In this document: one piece after another, positions 1-11,129 of the stretch | Layout of the letters: each line of letters opens with the position of its first letter | Numbering within the stretch: the first letter of the stretch is position 1 | Assembly: GCA_016271365.2 (NCBI GenBank) | Contig: CM057458.1 | Span: forward strand, 203,208,501 to 203,272,500 | Direction of reading: 5' to 3' | Source of the DNA: Neoceratodus forsteri | Lineage: Eukaryota > Chordata > Ceratodontiformes > Ceratodontidae | DNA length: 64,000 nucleotides | Translations under genes and position numbers: made by a program | Notes under the pieces: model-generated | What the model was told of the DNA's origin: nothing | Database searches by the model: none | The model's input: the letters and a program-made list of their open reading frames with translations, nothing else

Positions 1-386
1 ATACACACTGGAGACTAGAAGGGAGAGAGGAGACATGATAGAGACTTTCAAATACATCAAAGGGTTAAACAAAGGGGACACGGGGGGCTTATTTAAAATG
101 AAGGACACTGCTACTAGAGGGAATAGCCCGAGATCACAAGGGGGACACTACAGGGAGAATGTGAGGGGGCAATTCTTTACGGAGAGGGCGGTGGATGCCT
201 GGAACAGGCTTCTGGAGGAGGTTGTGGGGGTGGAGACAGTGCTGGGATTCAAGAGGGCTTGGGACAGGCATAAAGGGCTATGGGGGAGGGGTGGGTTCTC
301 AGGGAGCAAAGTGGTAGTCTAGGAGGTAAGGGCAGACTGGATGGACCATGGGGTCATTTTCTGCCATCAAGTTCTATGATTCTATG
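1..386 (+). mobile_element. CR1-a: 3' end of a CR1 LINE
   Basis: Only the last part of ORF2 and the 3' UTR are in the window. Bases 2-322 encode the C-terminal domain after the reverse transcriptase: a YTLE...RGDMIETFKYIKG block, then FFTERAVDAWNRLLEEVV and a basic tail, a pattern standard for CR1. The 3' UTR has the usual 'CAGACTGGATGGACC...GTCATTTTCTGCC' type ending and stops in two TTCTATGA-like repeats, the CR1 tail. It abuts CR1-b directly. The frame is open to the stop at 320-322. The left end lies outside the window, so the full length is unknown. Confidence 0.93.
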
Positions 387-387
387 A

Positions 388-863
388 AGGTGGGGTAGCA
401 CGGGGGAAAGGCATAGCCGTATATGGGTGGCAGCCATGCCATGGATGACAGCTGAAAGAGTGGGACAGTCAGTCCTGAAATATGGTAAAAGGAGAAGGGA
501 GAGACCTCATTTAATTCCACATCTGGCAACAAACGACATGGCTGATAGTACATTAGAGGTAGTCCAAAAGAGGTTTGAGGAGCTGAGAATGTTATGTGGG
601 GGAAGGGTAGATCAGTAACCTTTTCTGAAGTACTACCAGTGCCCAAGGTGAGCACAGCTAGAAAACAAAGGATCAAGGAATTTAACAAATGGTTAGGCAA
701 CTGGTGTCACAACAAAGGGTATATTTTGGTGGGAGGGTGGGGATGGACCTGGGAGGACAGTGGTCTATACACTAAGGATAGAGTTAATCTAAATAAAGAG
801 GGCAAGAAGGTGCTAAAACAAAAGCTTGGGGAGTATATTGAGGTAGCTGGACATTTAAACTAG
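388..863 (+). pseudogene. CR1-b ORF1 remnant, SGNH esterase domain
   Basis: CR1 ORF1 encodes a nucleic-acid-binding protein with a C-terminal SGNH-type esterase domain. Seen here in two frames joined by a shift near 594-615: a block ending HLATNDMA (ATND at 526-537) in frame 1, then VTFSEVLPVP, then KEFNKWLGNWC and DRVNLNKEGK at 777-806 in frame 3, ending in the typical AGHLN plus stop at 861-863. The GxND block has become ATND, and the catalytic histidine of the D-x-x-H block is Asn here. This copy could not be an active esterase. The N-terminal zinc-binding part is missing. Confidence 0.82.
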
Positions 864-1026
864 GAGAGGGGGTGGCAGGTGGAGTGAGGGCATACAGTGA
901 CCATGAGATGAAAAGCAGAGCAGGCTTACCCCCCAGAGCAAGGGTGATGTACTAGGTAGAAGCAATACATGGGATGCTGGAAGGGGAAGGCAGAGGGATG
1001 GGTAAGGAAAGAAAATGGGATGAAAG

Positions 1027-3976
1027 GTGGTCACCATGAATGTGAAGAGCCTGAGGGATAAAATGAATGACCTACAGGCCCTTATGGTGGAAAAGGAGGT
1101 GGACTTGGCAGCAATCATGGAAACATGGGCCACCGAATACCATGACTGGGACCTGACAGTCCCAGGGTACAGAGTATTTCGCAGGGATAGGGAATACAGG
1201 AGCGGGGGGAGTGGCATTATACGTGAGGGAGGGGTTAAAGTGTGTTAGGGAGGAGGGGGAGACAGAGACATTATTGCTGCTAATTCAGGATTCCAGGAAT
1301 AGGTCGCTCAAGATGGGAGCGGTGCACAGGCCACCCTCCCTGAAAGAGGAGTTGGACAAGGACGAGGCAGATTAACAGGACATGCAGGAAGGGGAGTGCT
1401 GTGGTTGTGGGAGACTTCAACCTGCCAGGGATAGACTGGGGAACCCCAACCACCAGCAGTAAAAGGGAGCAGGTACTCCTGGATGCCTTTCAGGAAAGCT
1501 TCCTGACACAGGTGGTCAGCAAACCAATTGGGGGGAAAACCCTCAACCTAGTGCTCACAAATGGGGAATTTGAGAGGGATATCAAGGTGGATGAACCACT
1601 AACAGGGAGTGGTTCAGCTTGGTGATGGGCAAAGGGGGGGGTGGCATCCAACAGAAAGGTGCTGGATTTCAGATGGGTGGATTTTGCAAAGATGGGGAAG
1701 GTAGGCTGGCCCGTCGGTGCATGATTGGACTTCCGCCTCGCGGCGCCAGTGACCCGGGTTGGGGAGCGGACTCGGGTGGCTGGAAGGTCAGCCGGGGAGA
1801 TGGTGGACGCCAGGGACTGCTCTCCTTCTCCAGGGGAGGGGCGGATGGCGTCTGAGCACCAGCCACTTCAGCGGAGGCCGGAGTCACACAGCAACCGCGC
1901 AAGCATGCTTGGAGGCGGGCGGATGTCTGACGTATTGCACGACCCGCCTCCCGGAGAAAACCGAAAAGGACGGCTGCCAGCCACCCTCAATGAAGCCCGC
2001 CACGGCTTCAATTAACCTCAGGCCAACTCTCCAACCAATTCCCAGTGTCCTGCTGGCCAGGCGTTCCTTGCCCGCTTCGCAGCCCCGCGCCGTGGGGGGT
2101 AAGCCACGGGGTATCGGAGAGCCCGAGGCCGATTTGGGGAGTGGAAGCCGTGGCCCGTGACCGGGTCGATACTACCGGGTGGCTGGCAGCTAGGAAGGCG
2201 GCATAAAGACGAAAATAAAAAAAATAAAAAAAAAAAAAGATGGGGAAGGTAGAGAGGGAGTACCTGGCCGGAATCCAGCATAGTATGGGCATGGACCAGA
2301 GATGGGAGATCATAAAGAAGGGGATATGAGAGGCTATCAATTTCTGTAGCAGAACTAAGAGAAAAAAATGCCAGGGCAAAAAAGCCAAGCTGGATGTGCA
2401 GAGGGGGTTGAGAAAAAGGTGAGAAGAAAAAGGGTGGCCTTTAGGAGATACAGGAAATTGGGGAGGGGGGAAGATTGGGAGGAGTACCTGCAGGAGGCAA
2501 GACTAGAGAGGTGACTAGGGCAGTAGGAAGAACAAAATCCATGAAAGAGTTCAGGCTGGCTCAAGACATAAAGGAGAGGAGGGGAGAAAGGCTTCTTCAG
2601 GTACATCAGGGAGAAAAGGAACTATAAAGAACAGATAGTAAGGATTAAGAAGGATGGGGGAATGGGTAGAGAAGGGGGAGAAAAGACAGAAGCACTCAAT
2701 GATTAGTTCTGATCAGTATTTATGAAGGGGGGAGTGCTACTCAAGGGGGGCCGGGGGCAGTAAAGGTTGGGGAAGGAGTAACAGATGGGGAGATCATAGA
2801 AGCTAGAGTCCTCGAGTGCTTCAGAGTGCTGAGGGTGGACAAGGCACCAGGGCTGGATGGCATTCACCCCAGGATATTGAAGGGGCTAGCAGAGATGCTG
2901 GTGGGGCCCTTGGCAGGCCTATTGAATGCCTCACTAAATTCGGGATGCGTACCCGAGGACTGGAGGTTGACTTATGTGGTTCTCCTGCATAACAGTGGCC
3001 CCAAAGATGAACCAGGGAACTATAGACTGGTGATCCTCACATCCATCATGGGGAAGCTAATGGAAAAGATTCTTAAGGAGAGGCTGGTGTCCCTGCTGGA
3101 GTACAATGGGCTGCAGGACAGTAGACAGCATGGCTTTGTCATGGGTAGATCCTGCCAAACCAACCTGGTAGAGTACTATGACTGGGTGACTGGGCAGATG
3201 GACAAGGACCATGCAGTGGATGTCCTGTACATGGACTTCATCAAGGCATTCAATTCAGTGCCACATGGGAGACTTGGAACAAAACTTGAAGGCACAGGGG
3301 CGGGACCAAAAATGGTGGGATGGGTGACAAACTGGCTGAAGAGAAGGCAGCAGAGGGTGGTGGTGGAAGGGGAACTCTCATCCCCAAGAGCAGTAATGAG
3401 TGGGGTTCCACAAGGCTCAGTGCTGGGATCAGTGTTATTTGGGATAATTATTACAGACATTTCCAAGGGCATTAAGAACAGGATCAGCCTATTTGCCGAG
3501 ATAGGGGCAGTGGTGGATGACATAGAGGGATGGCAGGGTCTGCAGGAAGATCTGAATAGGCTGGAGACTTGGTCAAATACTTGGCAGCTGGGGTTTAATG
3601 CTAAAAATGTAAGGTACTGCGAAGGATCTGGGGGTGGTCATCATGGGATCAATGAACAACTTGGCGCAGTGTAGGAAGGCAGCAGCAAGGGCCAACAAAA
3701 TGCTGGGTTGCATAGCAAGGGGAATAACATCAAGTGGGGGAGGTGATTCTGCCACTGTCTAGATCACTGCTTAGACATCACCTTGAATACTGCATGCAGT
3801 ACTGGCACCTGTACCTGAAAAGGAACTTCAAATTATTGGAAGGGGTGCAGCGCAGAGTAACCATGATGATCCAGGGGCTGGGGGACTTACTGTATGAAAG
3901 TAGGCTAAAGAAGTTAAACATGTACTCGCTGGAGGACAACAGGGACAGAGGGGATATGACTGAGACATTTAAGTAA
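1027..3976 (+). pseudogene. CR1-b ORF2 remnant, endonuclease plus reverse transcriptase
   Basis: The APE-type endonuclease begins with NVKSLRDKMNDLQ (usual form TNARSL), then AIMETW (catalytic Glu block) and a frameshift to 1401-1625, which holds VVGDFNLPGIDW. The reverse transcriptase is open from 2826 to 3674: KAPGLDGIHPRIL, then LLHNSG, RQHGFVMGRSCQTNL, MDFIKAFNSVPH and GVPQGSVLGSVLF. The catalytic FADD box is FAEI (3492-3503), so both metal-binding aspartates of that box are lost. The C-terminal block resumes in another frame (HHLEYCMQYW...RDRGDM, 3734-3976). The linker 2260-2820 is coding-like but full of stops. Confidence 0.88.
1705..2238 (+). mobile_element. GC-rich poly(A) retroposon inserted in CR1-b
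   Basis: The CR1 sequence is interrupted by 534 bp of GC-rich DNA ending in an A-rich tail (2205-2238). The same 14-bp string, GATGGGGAAGGTAG, stands on both sides (1691-1704 and 2239-2252), a target-site duplication; flanking As could extend it by one to three bases. The endonuclease-to-linker reading of the CR1 resumes immediately after it. A poly(A) tail plus a 14-17-bp duplication is the signature of L1-type retrotransposition, not of CR1, which leaves little or no duplication. I found no convincing tRNA A or B box and do not recognise the body. It could be a SINE, a processed transcript or a composite. Confidence 0.82.
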
Positions 3977-4097
3977 ATGAGAGGGATAAAACAAGCCTGG
4001 TATGCAGCTACAGAATAGGGCTGCTAGCTGCATAGTCGAGCAGACTCAATAGACCAAAAGGCCTTTTTCTGCCGGCAAATTGTGTATGTTTGTATTA

Positions 4098-5189
4098 GAT
4101 ATAATAATTTGCACTATCATAGGACTTTTTGCACAAAATTAACTGTATTCTGCTCATTTTTAACAGTCCAAGTCTAATTATGCTGTAATCAGAATATGTA
4201 TGTATTTTCTGCATGTAATTTTAAATATGTTTTTATTTTAATTGTATATGAATGTGTAGTTGTGTGTCAGGATTTTTAAATTGTAGAGGTCTATTACTGA
4301 ACAATAAGATTTACTACTAGTTTTGTTTTACCTATTTCAAATCCGTCCTTCCTATGAGTTCAGCATGTCCTTCAGAACAGCATCAACTACAGACCAAAAC
4401 AGAAGTTATTTTTTAAATGCATACACACATAAACACACACACACTATAAAATATTTGTAAAACTTTTTTTATATACTTTTTAATACCTAAAAAATGGATC
4501 CATTGCATAATAGTAATAGTACACTCCTGGGCATACCTCTCAGGTTCTCAGCATAAAAATTTATAGAGCACTGGCCTTCAACATTCAGAGCAAATGGTTA
4601 GAATGTGTGGCTCTTTCTTATTTTAAAGAATAATACATCTACAAATAGTGGGCACCATATGTTTAGTGTTAAAGAATGTTTCTTTCAAGTGACTCCATTG
4701 ATTTATCAGTGTGTGTGTGTGTGTGTGTTCAGTAGTAGCTCCAATATTATTAAGAACATATGTAAACCTTTGCAGAGCAAGGATAAATTTCAGAGTGAAA
4801 ACCATAGCACTATGCACTTCAGCATTGTACTAGCACATTTTTCTGCCAATTGATCCATTGTTGTTGTTTGTCCTGGTTTCTATATGATACTGTAAAAATA
4901 TTTACATATAATATTCAGTTCATCTTGTGAGTGCTTGAACAGCTGATTCCAAATCAAGGTCTCACTGGAATTCTGGATTTTTTTTTTTACAATTGCTGAT
5001 AGGTCAACTGAGAGAATAAATGCTGTTGACCAGTCAACTCTGAAAATACTAAATGCCAAAGACAGGTCAACTGTGAGAGTAAAGGGTGATGATAGGGCAA
5101 CTGAGGGAATGATAACCTGTTTGGCACACACACAGAGACCTTGTGGGAGGGAGGAAGTCACTGAGGCAACAGAAGTTGGGATTCAGGCA
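4098..5189. other. AT-rich interval without a recognised gene
   Basis: No coding region or element is recognised here. It holds two short microsatellites: a broken CA tract (about 4424-4443) and (GT)10 at 4709-4728. Open frames here are short and lack any known motif. Confidence 0.6.
4709..4728 (+). repeat. (GT)10 microsatellite
   Basis: Ten uninterrupted GT dinucleotides. Confidence 0.95.
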
Positions 5190-5686
5190 ATTCTAAAGGG
5201 ATAGGGCTGACAGAAAAGCAATTTTATTGCTGTTGTTATTGTTTCATTTGTAGCTTATTAGTACTTTCAGTTGGTACCAGGTTGCTTTCTGGACATATTT
5301 GGAAAGTTACCTGTTTAAGAGATTTTGTAGGTGCAGCTGAGTGTTTCTGTAGGGGTTTGCTGATTGTCTCTGGTGGTCAGGAGGGCCCATCTCCCGACCC
5401 ACACCCACCACCCCTAGTGCATCACTTCCTTTATACTGTTAACCTGTGACATCATATGGTACCAGCTGACTGCATACACACACACTGTAAGCCATCTTAT
5501 TTCAATACACAACATAGGCACACACCACACCCTGACATAAATCTACATTCCTTGATACATTATACCACTAAAGAGTATTGACAGTACAAATATATATAGC
5601 TGAGCACTGGACATGGTATAGAAGAAAAGAGCAGCAGAGGATACAAGGCATTAAGGGACAATTAGGGCAAGGATAGAAGAAGGAAG

Positions 5687-6635
5687 ATGATGGGTGTGGT
5701 GCCTTGCAGAGGATGTGAGGTAGCAGTGTTCAGAAAGACCTTCTGGATACTGCAGTGCTTCCCTATCTGCAGGCACCTCTCTGTGTTGAGGGAGGAGGTA
5801 GCTGAACTCCGAGCAGAGTTGGTGAGGATACAGGCTACCTTCCCCCCATATAGATACCACCATGTACACCACTGATCCCTTAGGGGTTGCCAAAAAGGAG
5901 GGAAGGATGGACTATAGTGGGATCAGGAAGAGTGCGGGAGGCAGCACGGAGGCACATACCCCAGCCGGTGGCACTTCACAACTTGTATGCCATCCTGGCA
6001 GAGGACAGAGATTGTGCAGTATCTCTGGAAGTGAACACCATGGGGGATGAAGGGGTCATCCAGTATGGAACCCCAAGGGCAGATGCAAGGAGAACACACA
6101 GGAGAAGGAAGCAAATCCTGATTGGGGACTGCATTGTCCAGGGGATTGAACTGGGGTCAGGTAGCAATGGTGAGCGGGAGGTAATATGCCTACCTGGAGG
6201 CACAGTTTGAAAGTAGGGCAAGTGAATCTTTAGGATTGCAATGGCAGTAGCAAGGAAGGGGGAACTGGACATCATTATTCACTTGGGGACTAATGACCTG
6301 GCTAGAGAGGGGGTAAATGTAGGAAAAATACAAGAAGAGTTCAGGGAGCTGGGGAAGAGTCTTGGGCAAGTAGCACACTCTGTCACCTTCTTGTAGGTGT
6401 TACCTGTCCACAGCAAAGGGGAAGGGAGGGAAATCCACATCATTGAATTCAACAAATGACTGAAGAAATGATGCTGAGAGGTGGGGTATGGCTTCACTCG
6501 GGACTGGAAACTCACCTGGAGGGATGAAGGACTACATTCTCCAGATGGCCTGCATCTATCCAGGGGAGGCAAAGTTATCCTTTCTGAGAAGTTTAAGTGC
6601 ATCCTTAGTTATCATTTAACTTGTCAAAGGGGGGA
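5687..6635 (+). pseudogene. CR1-c ORF1 remnant: zinc-binding motif plus SGNH esterase
   Basis: The N-terminus has a Cys pair (PCRGC), a second pair (CFPIC) and a heptad-like stretch LREEVAELRAELVRIQ, as in CR1 ORF1 (zinc finger plus coiled coil). A frameshift lies between about 5862 and 5887. The esterase follows: QILIGDCIVQG (block I; nucleophile Ser replaced by Cys, GDC at 6124-6132), REVICLPGGTV, a stop, then HLGTNDLA (6283-6300) and DGLHLS (6544-6561) intact in one later frame with several stops. Blocks III and V are kept but block I is changed. Dead by stops in any case. Confidence 0.85.
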
Positions 6636-6842
6636 AGCATAGACAGTCAAGGGGATTATCATAGCCCCCCCCCACACACAGAACATAACTGAAAGCAGTG
6701 AGGGCCTAATAACTAGCATACTGTCTAACCATAAAACTACCATGGTTACAATGTGAGAGAGAACAGAAGGTACATCATTAATGCAGTGAAGGCAAAGACC
6801 AATGAACAAGGGACATTAAGGGGGTACACAGAGTGAAAGATC

Positions 6843-7430
6843 ATGTGCACAAATGCCCACAGTCTGGAAAACAAAATCCCAGACCTAACAGCACTGATGG
6901 CAGACACAAACCTGGGCATTGTGGCTATTACGGAGACATGGTACACAGGGAACCATGACTGGGATGCAGCCATACCAGGGTATACACTTTTTAAAAAAAA
7001 ATAGGAAGGGAAAGAGGGGAGGAGGGGTTGCTATGTATGTAAAGGAAGGGATTAAAGCTACGGAGGCTCTGCGATCCAGGGAAGAAGCAGAGGCATTGTG
7101 GGTCACTCTGGAGTTGGAGAACGAAACAACCATCTGTGCTGGAGTAGATTACAGGTCTTCCGTGCAGGGGGAGGATATAGATCTAGTATTAGTGGAAGCC
7201 ATCCATAATATGGCAGCCAAAAGGGAAGTGCAACTAATGGGTGACTTCAACATGCCGGATGCAGATTAGAATACCCAGACTGCAAGTACATCAAGAAGCA
7301 GGGACCTCATGCCTGCCATGTATGGGGCAAACCTAAGGCAGCTAGTAGTTGAGCACACCAGGGAAGGAGCTGTACTAGATTTAGTGCTTACAATCTGGGA
7401 CAAAATCATGGATGTTAAAGGGTACCTAAA
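6843..7430 (+). pseudogene. CR1-c ORF2 fragment, APE-type endonuclease
   Basis: It begins MCTNAHSLENKIPDL (Asn block), then GIVAITETW (Glu block). It shifts frame at the A-run near 6991-7000 and continues GGGVAMYVKEG to LMGDFNMPDAD (7237-7266), where TGG (Trp) has become TAG (7267-7269). DLVLT follows at 7378. The terminal SDH block and the whole reverse transcriptase are missing. In CR1 this domain nicks the target DNA. Confidence 0.88.
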
Positions 7431-7482
7431 CAAGCAGTTTTTTAAAACTGCAAACTCCAAAATCTGGCTTCATAACAAGGTA

Positions 7483-7935
7483 AATTAGAGGCTGCTGTTT
7501 ACATTTATGCTAAAACTTCATTTATGTAAATAATATAAATGCAGTTTCATAGCTTTTGAAAAATGTAAACATCAGCCTTTCACTTTAAAAAAACAGCCTT
7601 GGTTTCCCCCTAAGATGGCTGCCAGGTCTGTTAAGTGATGAGTCATGATGACATCATCTGAGCCAAAGACAGAGACCCACATATATTTCTATAGTGCTTA
7701 CTAGTTCTTCTTTCCCTCTTTGTTTTGAATTGCTGTACCAGAATGATCAACACCATATATTAACTTGTGGATTATTTTGATCAGTACACGTTAGGCTATG
7801 ATTTTGTTTATTTAGTTTACTTTAACTTGTGGAAAATGTTTTGCAATCCAGCTGACTTTTTCCTTGGCAAACTGCATTACAGTACAACACTTCAATTACC
7901 TGATGATCTAGTGGTTATGTGATGCTCTGAATTTT
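7483..7935 (+). repeat. Unnamed interspersed repeat T, copy 1
   Basis: This stretch is alignable along its length to the reverse complement of 13015-13478. Shared landmarks in order: GGCTGCTGT, TAAGATGGCTGCC/TAAAATGGCCATC, GAGCCAAAG, CTATAGTGCTTACTAGTT/CTATAGTGCTAATTAGTT, GTTAGGCTATG, and GATCTAGTGGTTATG near the right end. The last motif resembles a tRNA A box, so a SINE head may begin there. Not a family I can name. Confidence 0.75.
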
Positions 7936-8004
7936 GTTTTTTGTTAGCCAAGAGAGACACACTAAGCTGAAAGCTTGTTTACAGGTGTAGCCTGGGAGCA
8001 GAAG

Positions 8005-8085
8005 GAAGTGTAATGACTTGCTCAGGGTCACAGAGCAAAGTACTGGTCTGGTTCAGTTCCAAAGCCCATGCTCTCTTATTAATCC
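8005..8085 (-). mobile_element. MIR/CORE-SINE-like fragment
   Basis: On the + strand it reads TGACTTGCTCAGGGTCACAG...CCAAAGCCCATGCTCTC, which is close to the reverse complement of the tRNA-related and core part of MIR-type SINEs (TGACTTGCCCAAGGTCACAC...CCAAAGCCCATGCTCTT). Only about 80 bp is recognisable. Confidence 0.6.
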
Positions 8086-8524
8086 ACAAATAAGGCTTTC
8101 TTTTTCTATGAGAACCTCCTGCATCTAGCCTACCTTCTGTTGAACACCCCACCATCCATACCCTGTCCTTAGTACTGCCTGGTGCTGCATATGTGCTTAA
8201 GGTCTCAAGAAGAGAATTATCATACCTCAGATTGTAATCTTGTACCTCAGACAGTTGTGCACACCTATACCAATATGAATCATCAGCTGGCACTGTTAAA
8301 AAATGCCTCCCAAATCACTCTCGAGTCCACATTCTCAGTGTTTGACTTCTGCTCCCACAGTAAACACTGAGTGGATCACCACCCTTCTGCACAGTGACGG
8401 TAGTATGTACAGTTCCCCTGTTGTGTTTTTTCCCACCTCATTAACCAACAACTAGGTCTTCCTGGAGGGCCAAGCAATAAGCATCATGACCCATCAGAAA
8501 AACTGCTGTTCATGCCCTCATAAG
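8086..8524. other. Interval before the LINE, partly similar to the foldback arms
   Basis: No gene seen. A part near 8372-8440 (CACCCTTCTGCACAGTG, then GTACAGTTCCCCTGTTGTG) resembles the left arm of the foldback at 10495-10550. This suggests the LINE that follows landed in an older copy of that repeat. Confidence 0.45.
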
Positions 8525-9987
8525 GGCTACAATTACAATGGGTAACGATATTACAAACAGAATTCTCTATACTACAACATCAATTATTGGAAAAAAAGCT
8601 TCTTTTAAATGCAAAGAAAACAAAAGCAATGTTTTTCTCCACCCAAAGCCATACAAATCCCTCATTACTAAACAACCTCCCCCAGCTATCCACTATCCTT
8701 GGTGAAAGCCTTGATTATGTAGAAAAATTCAAGTATTTGGGGGTGTGGATAGATAACAAACTTGACTACACAGTTCATATTGAAGAACTTTTAAAAAGCT
8801 TAGCCAGAGACTTGGTCTATTTTTTTAGAATAAGGCACTTTCTAAACAGAGATTCCAAAATGAGGTTGGTCCAGGCCACATTTCTCTCAGTAATTGACTA
8901 TGCAGACTTCCTATATAGTCACTGCCCTATCTTCTACCTATGCAAATTGGATACACTATACCACAGAGCTCTGAGGTTCATAACAGATCTACCATTTAAC
9001 ACTCACCATTGCTCTCTCTATGCAGCAGTCGGTTGGACATCTCTACATCTCAGAAGAAACAGAAATGCTGCAGTGTGGACATACAGAATTTTGACCAAGA
9101 TGCTTCCAAACTATATATTAGACTGCTTCGCACAGGCCACAGCTGGCACCTACTCCCTAAGAAGCTACAATTTCATTATGCTCAAAGTGCCTAAAGTCAA
9201 CACCCGGCATGGGAGATCTGCTATCAGCTATAATCTAGCTATATCATGGAACACGATTCAAAAGTCCTTGAAGCTGATCAACCGGGTATCCTTAGCATCC
9301 TTCAAGCATCTATACCTAAGTCTCTTCCCTGAAAAATGCAATTGCTTCCACAAGTTCTAGTTTATTCTCAGTTCTTTCCTTCCCCCTCTCAGGCTGCCAT
9401 CATATCATGGCAATTCACTTCTAAATTCATCTCCACAGATACCTCAGCCCTGGCTATAATCTTCTCCCATTAACTCCAGGCTCCTACCTTAGCCCTTATC
9501 ACTGCCTTTCACCTCCCAGTTCTAGCACCAGCCCCTGCTCTAGTCATGCATACCCCTTCCTACCATGTCACTTGTCTCAGTCTATGACCACCTCTTTCAG
9601 TCATCCTATCACTATTTCTCTTTGTCCACATTGACTTTCCTTGGATCTTTGGAATCTTGGGTATATCATGTTGAATGTGTGCCATGTTTACTGCCAATGT
9701 TGATATGTATATACTGGTTTACCTAGAGTGCATCTCATATATTCTACCATATCCTGTTATGTTTAAACAATTTCTGTTCTTGATTTCTGTATATAAGTGT
9801 TTTAATTATTCATGTACATATACCAATTATTGAACCTTGATTACTGTATATAAGTATATCGTGTTTTAAATCTTCCTATACATGTACCAATTATTGAACC
9901 TTGACCTTATCAGGTCCATCTTGCAAATGAGCTGTGCTCAATGATGTTCGCCTGAATAAATAAAGATTTGATTGATTGATTGATTAT
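8525..9987 (+). mobile_element. LINE-R-a: 5'-truncated Rex1-like LINE
   Basis: The 3' half of a LINE: end of the reverse transcriptase ORF (to 9360), a 600-bp 3' UTR, and a tail TAAATAAAGATTTGATTGATTG... at 9955-9987. The same 3' end (CAGGTCCATCTTG..AATGAGCT.TGCTCA) occurs at 25460-25530 and, reversed, at 23516-23600. These three copies define one family. The 3' UTR holds a tandem duplication of ~62 bp (about 9780-9840 and 9841-9904, each ending AATTATTGAACCTTGA). Confidence 0.82.
8539..9360 (+). pseudogene. LINE-R-a ORF2 fragment, reverse transcriptase C-terminus
   Basis: Open to the stop at 9358-9360. It begins after the catalytic YADD box: LLLNAKKTKAMFF (RT motif D region), then KYLGVWIDNKL (motif E), YADFLYSHC, LYHRALRFITDLP and SAISYNLAISWN, the usual C-terminal pattern of Rex1/CR1-group LINEs. 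The first Met-type start falls at a TTG (8587), but coding similarity extends upstream to about 8539, so no real start is present. Without the catalytic motifs it is a fragment. Confidence 0.85.
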
Positions 9988-10316
9988 TAGCAGGAGAGGC
10001 ATACTAATACCTTGAGCAAATCCACCTGACTTCCATTGTCAGTCTACTCCTTTACCTGTGATCTGCAGAACCCTGCAGGACAGTTCCCAGCAATTCTCCT
10101 CCAGTACTTTTCTGTGCTGTACTCCACAATTCGAATTGGCTGGCTGCCACCCTTCCAAATCTTGAATGAGCTATACACAGCTCCCGCAATACTGTCCTAA
10201 CAAACGTCAACACCCCCCTACCTGAGGGTAATCTCCCTACACTGAATTCAAGTAACAGTTTAGGTGCAACTGTGCCACTCTGAGTATTTGTCATTGCTGG
10301 CTACTCTCATCCACAG
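9988..10316. other. Interval without recognised gene
   Basis: Likely the right flank of the repeat into which LINE-R-a inserted. No coding signal seen. Confidence 0.4.
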
Positions 10317-11043
10317 TCAGGTAGTGATCATGATGTTGGCAGCCCCACATTTCAGATCTCACAGTGATCTGCTCAACATCCTCCTTCATGTCTTCAACTA
10401 ACCTGAATATAACTATACCCTGCTGGAATGGCCTCTTCAGTCCCTCTCTGGCATTCATTCTTCTTACCTGCACCCCACACAAAAAACTGGTGAGTTCACT
10501 ACCCTTCTGCATCATGAATGTGGTTGGTACAGTCTCCCATGTTATTTTTACATATTAATAATAAACATGATCTTCTGGTAAGCCAGGCTGATAGCTGCAT
10601 TGCACAAGTGGAAAAATAGGCTTTCCTACCCATGTAAGATCTAAGCCACCTATGATTAGGCACTATTAAATGACATGCATAATGATGTGCACACCCGTCA
10701 TTTAGCAGTGTCTAATCAAGGTAACCTAGATCTTTTAAGGATAGGAAAGTCCATCATTCCTTGTTCCTGTTGCTATCAGCCTGACTTCTGGAAAGATATG
10801 TTTATATTTGATATGTCAAAATAAAGCAGGGACTCTACTACTTGCATTCATGATGCACAAGAATGATGAGCTCACCAGTGTTTGGTAATGAGGAGGAATA
10901 GTGATGAATGAATACCAGAGGGGACTGAAGGCTACTCTTGCCAAGGTACTGCTATATTCAGGAAGGGAGAGACAGAGGAGAGAAATATGAGCAGTTCTGT
11001 GAGGAAATAAGATGGGCTGTCAGCACCTTGATCACTACCTGAC
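10317..11043. repeat. ~730-bp foldback (two ~350-bp inverted arms)
   Basis: Reading outward from a centre at about 10680, the two sides are reverse complements along roughly 350 bp each, with mismatches and small gaps. Matched landmarks: GTCAGGTAGTGATC at 10317-10330 with its complement at 11030-11043; CTTCAGTCC..CTCTGG near 10435 and 10935; GCATCATGAATG near 10510 and 10848; CAGGCTGATAGC near 10587 and 10777; AAGATCTA near 10638 and 10727. No transposase ORF lies inside. A foldback or large MITE-type non-autonomous DNA element. Confidence 0.82.
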
Positions 11044-11129
11044 CCTGTTGTCCTGGCCAACATTCCCCTTCCCATAAAACCAGTTCATGCAATTGTCCAA
11101 AGCTGTGTGTGGATATTAATGTATGAAAT

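Larger units (their letters stand above)
387..4097 (+). mobile_element. CR1-b: long, decayed CR1 LINE interrupted by a retroposon
   Basis: In order: end of ORF1 (esterase domain, to 863), ORF2 endonuclease (about 1027-1697), a GC-rich insertion (1705-2238), the linker, reverse transcriptase (2826-3674), the C-terminal block (3734-3976) and a CR1 3' UTR ending near 4097. The last part of the C-terminal domain is missing between the MTETFK block and the UTR, so there is a 3' internal deletion. The 5' end is truncated inside ORF1, as is usual for target-primed LINE insertions. Several frameshifts and stops make it dead. Confidence 0.9.
5190..7440 (+). mobile_element. CR1-c: CR1 LINE with 5' UTR, ORF1 and endonuclease, 3' truncated
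   Basis: The 5' part (about 5190-5680) is alignable by eye to the 5' UTR of CR1-f: both run through a 'GGGCCCA..CCCACACCCACC' cluster, an ACTCCTTTTATA-like stretch and a TGACAT block before the start of ORF1. ORF1 (5687-6635) and the endonuclease part of ORF2 (6843-7430) follow. The reverse transcriptase and 3' UTR are absent; the homology ends near 7440, where another repeat begins. Loss of the 3' end is not the usual LINE truncation and implies a later deletion or insertion. Confidence 0.85.

Noticed and set aside
374..1217. Reverse-strand frames opposite the CR1 ORFs (and likewise elsewhere)
   Set aside because: Antisense shadows of ORF1/ORF2 with no motifs.
1669..2281. Four overlapping open frames in the GC-rich retroposon
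   Set aside because: GC-rich sequence has few stops; the frames cross the insertion boundaries and have no recognisable domain.
4605..4853. Possible small gene with Val/Cys run
   Set aside because: It is the (GT)10 tract in frame; no start context or homology.
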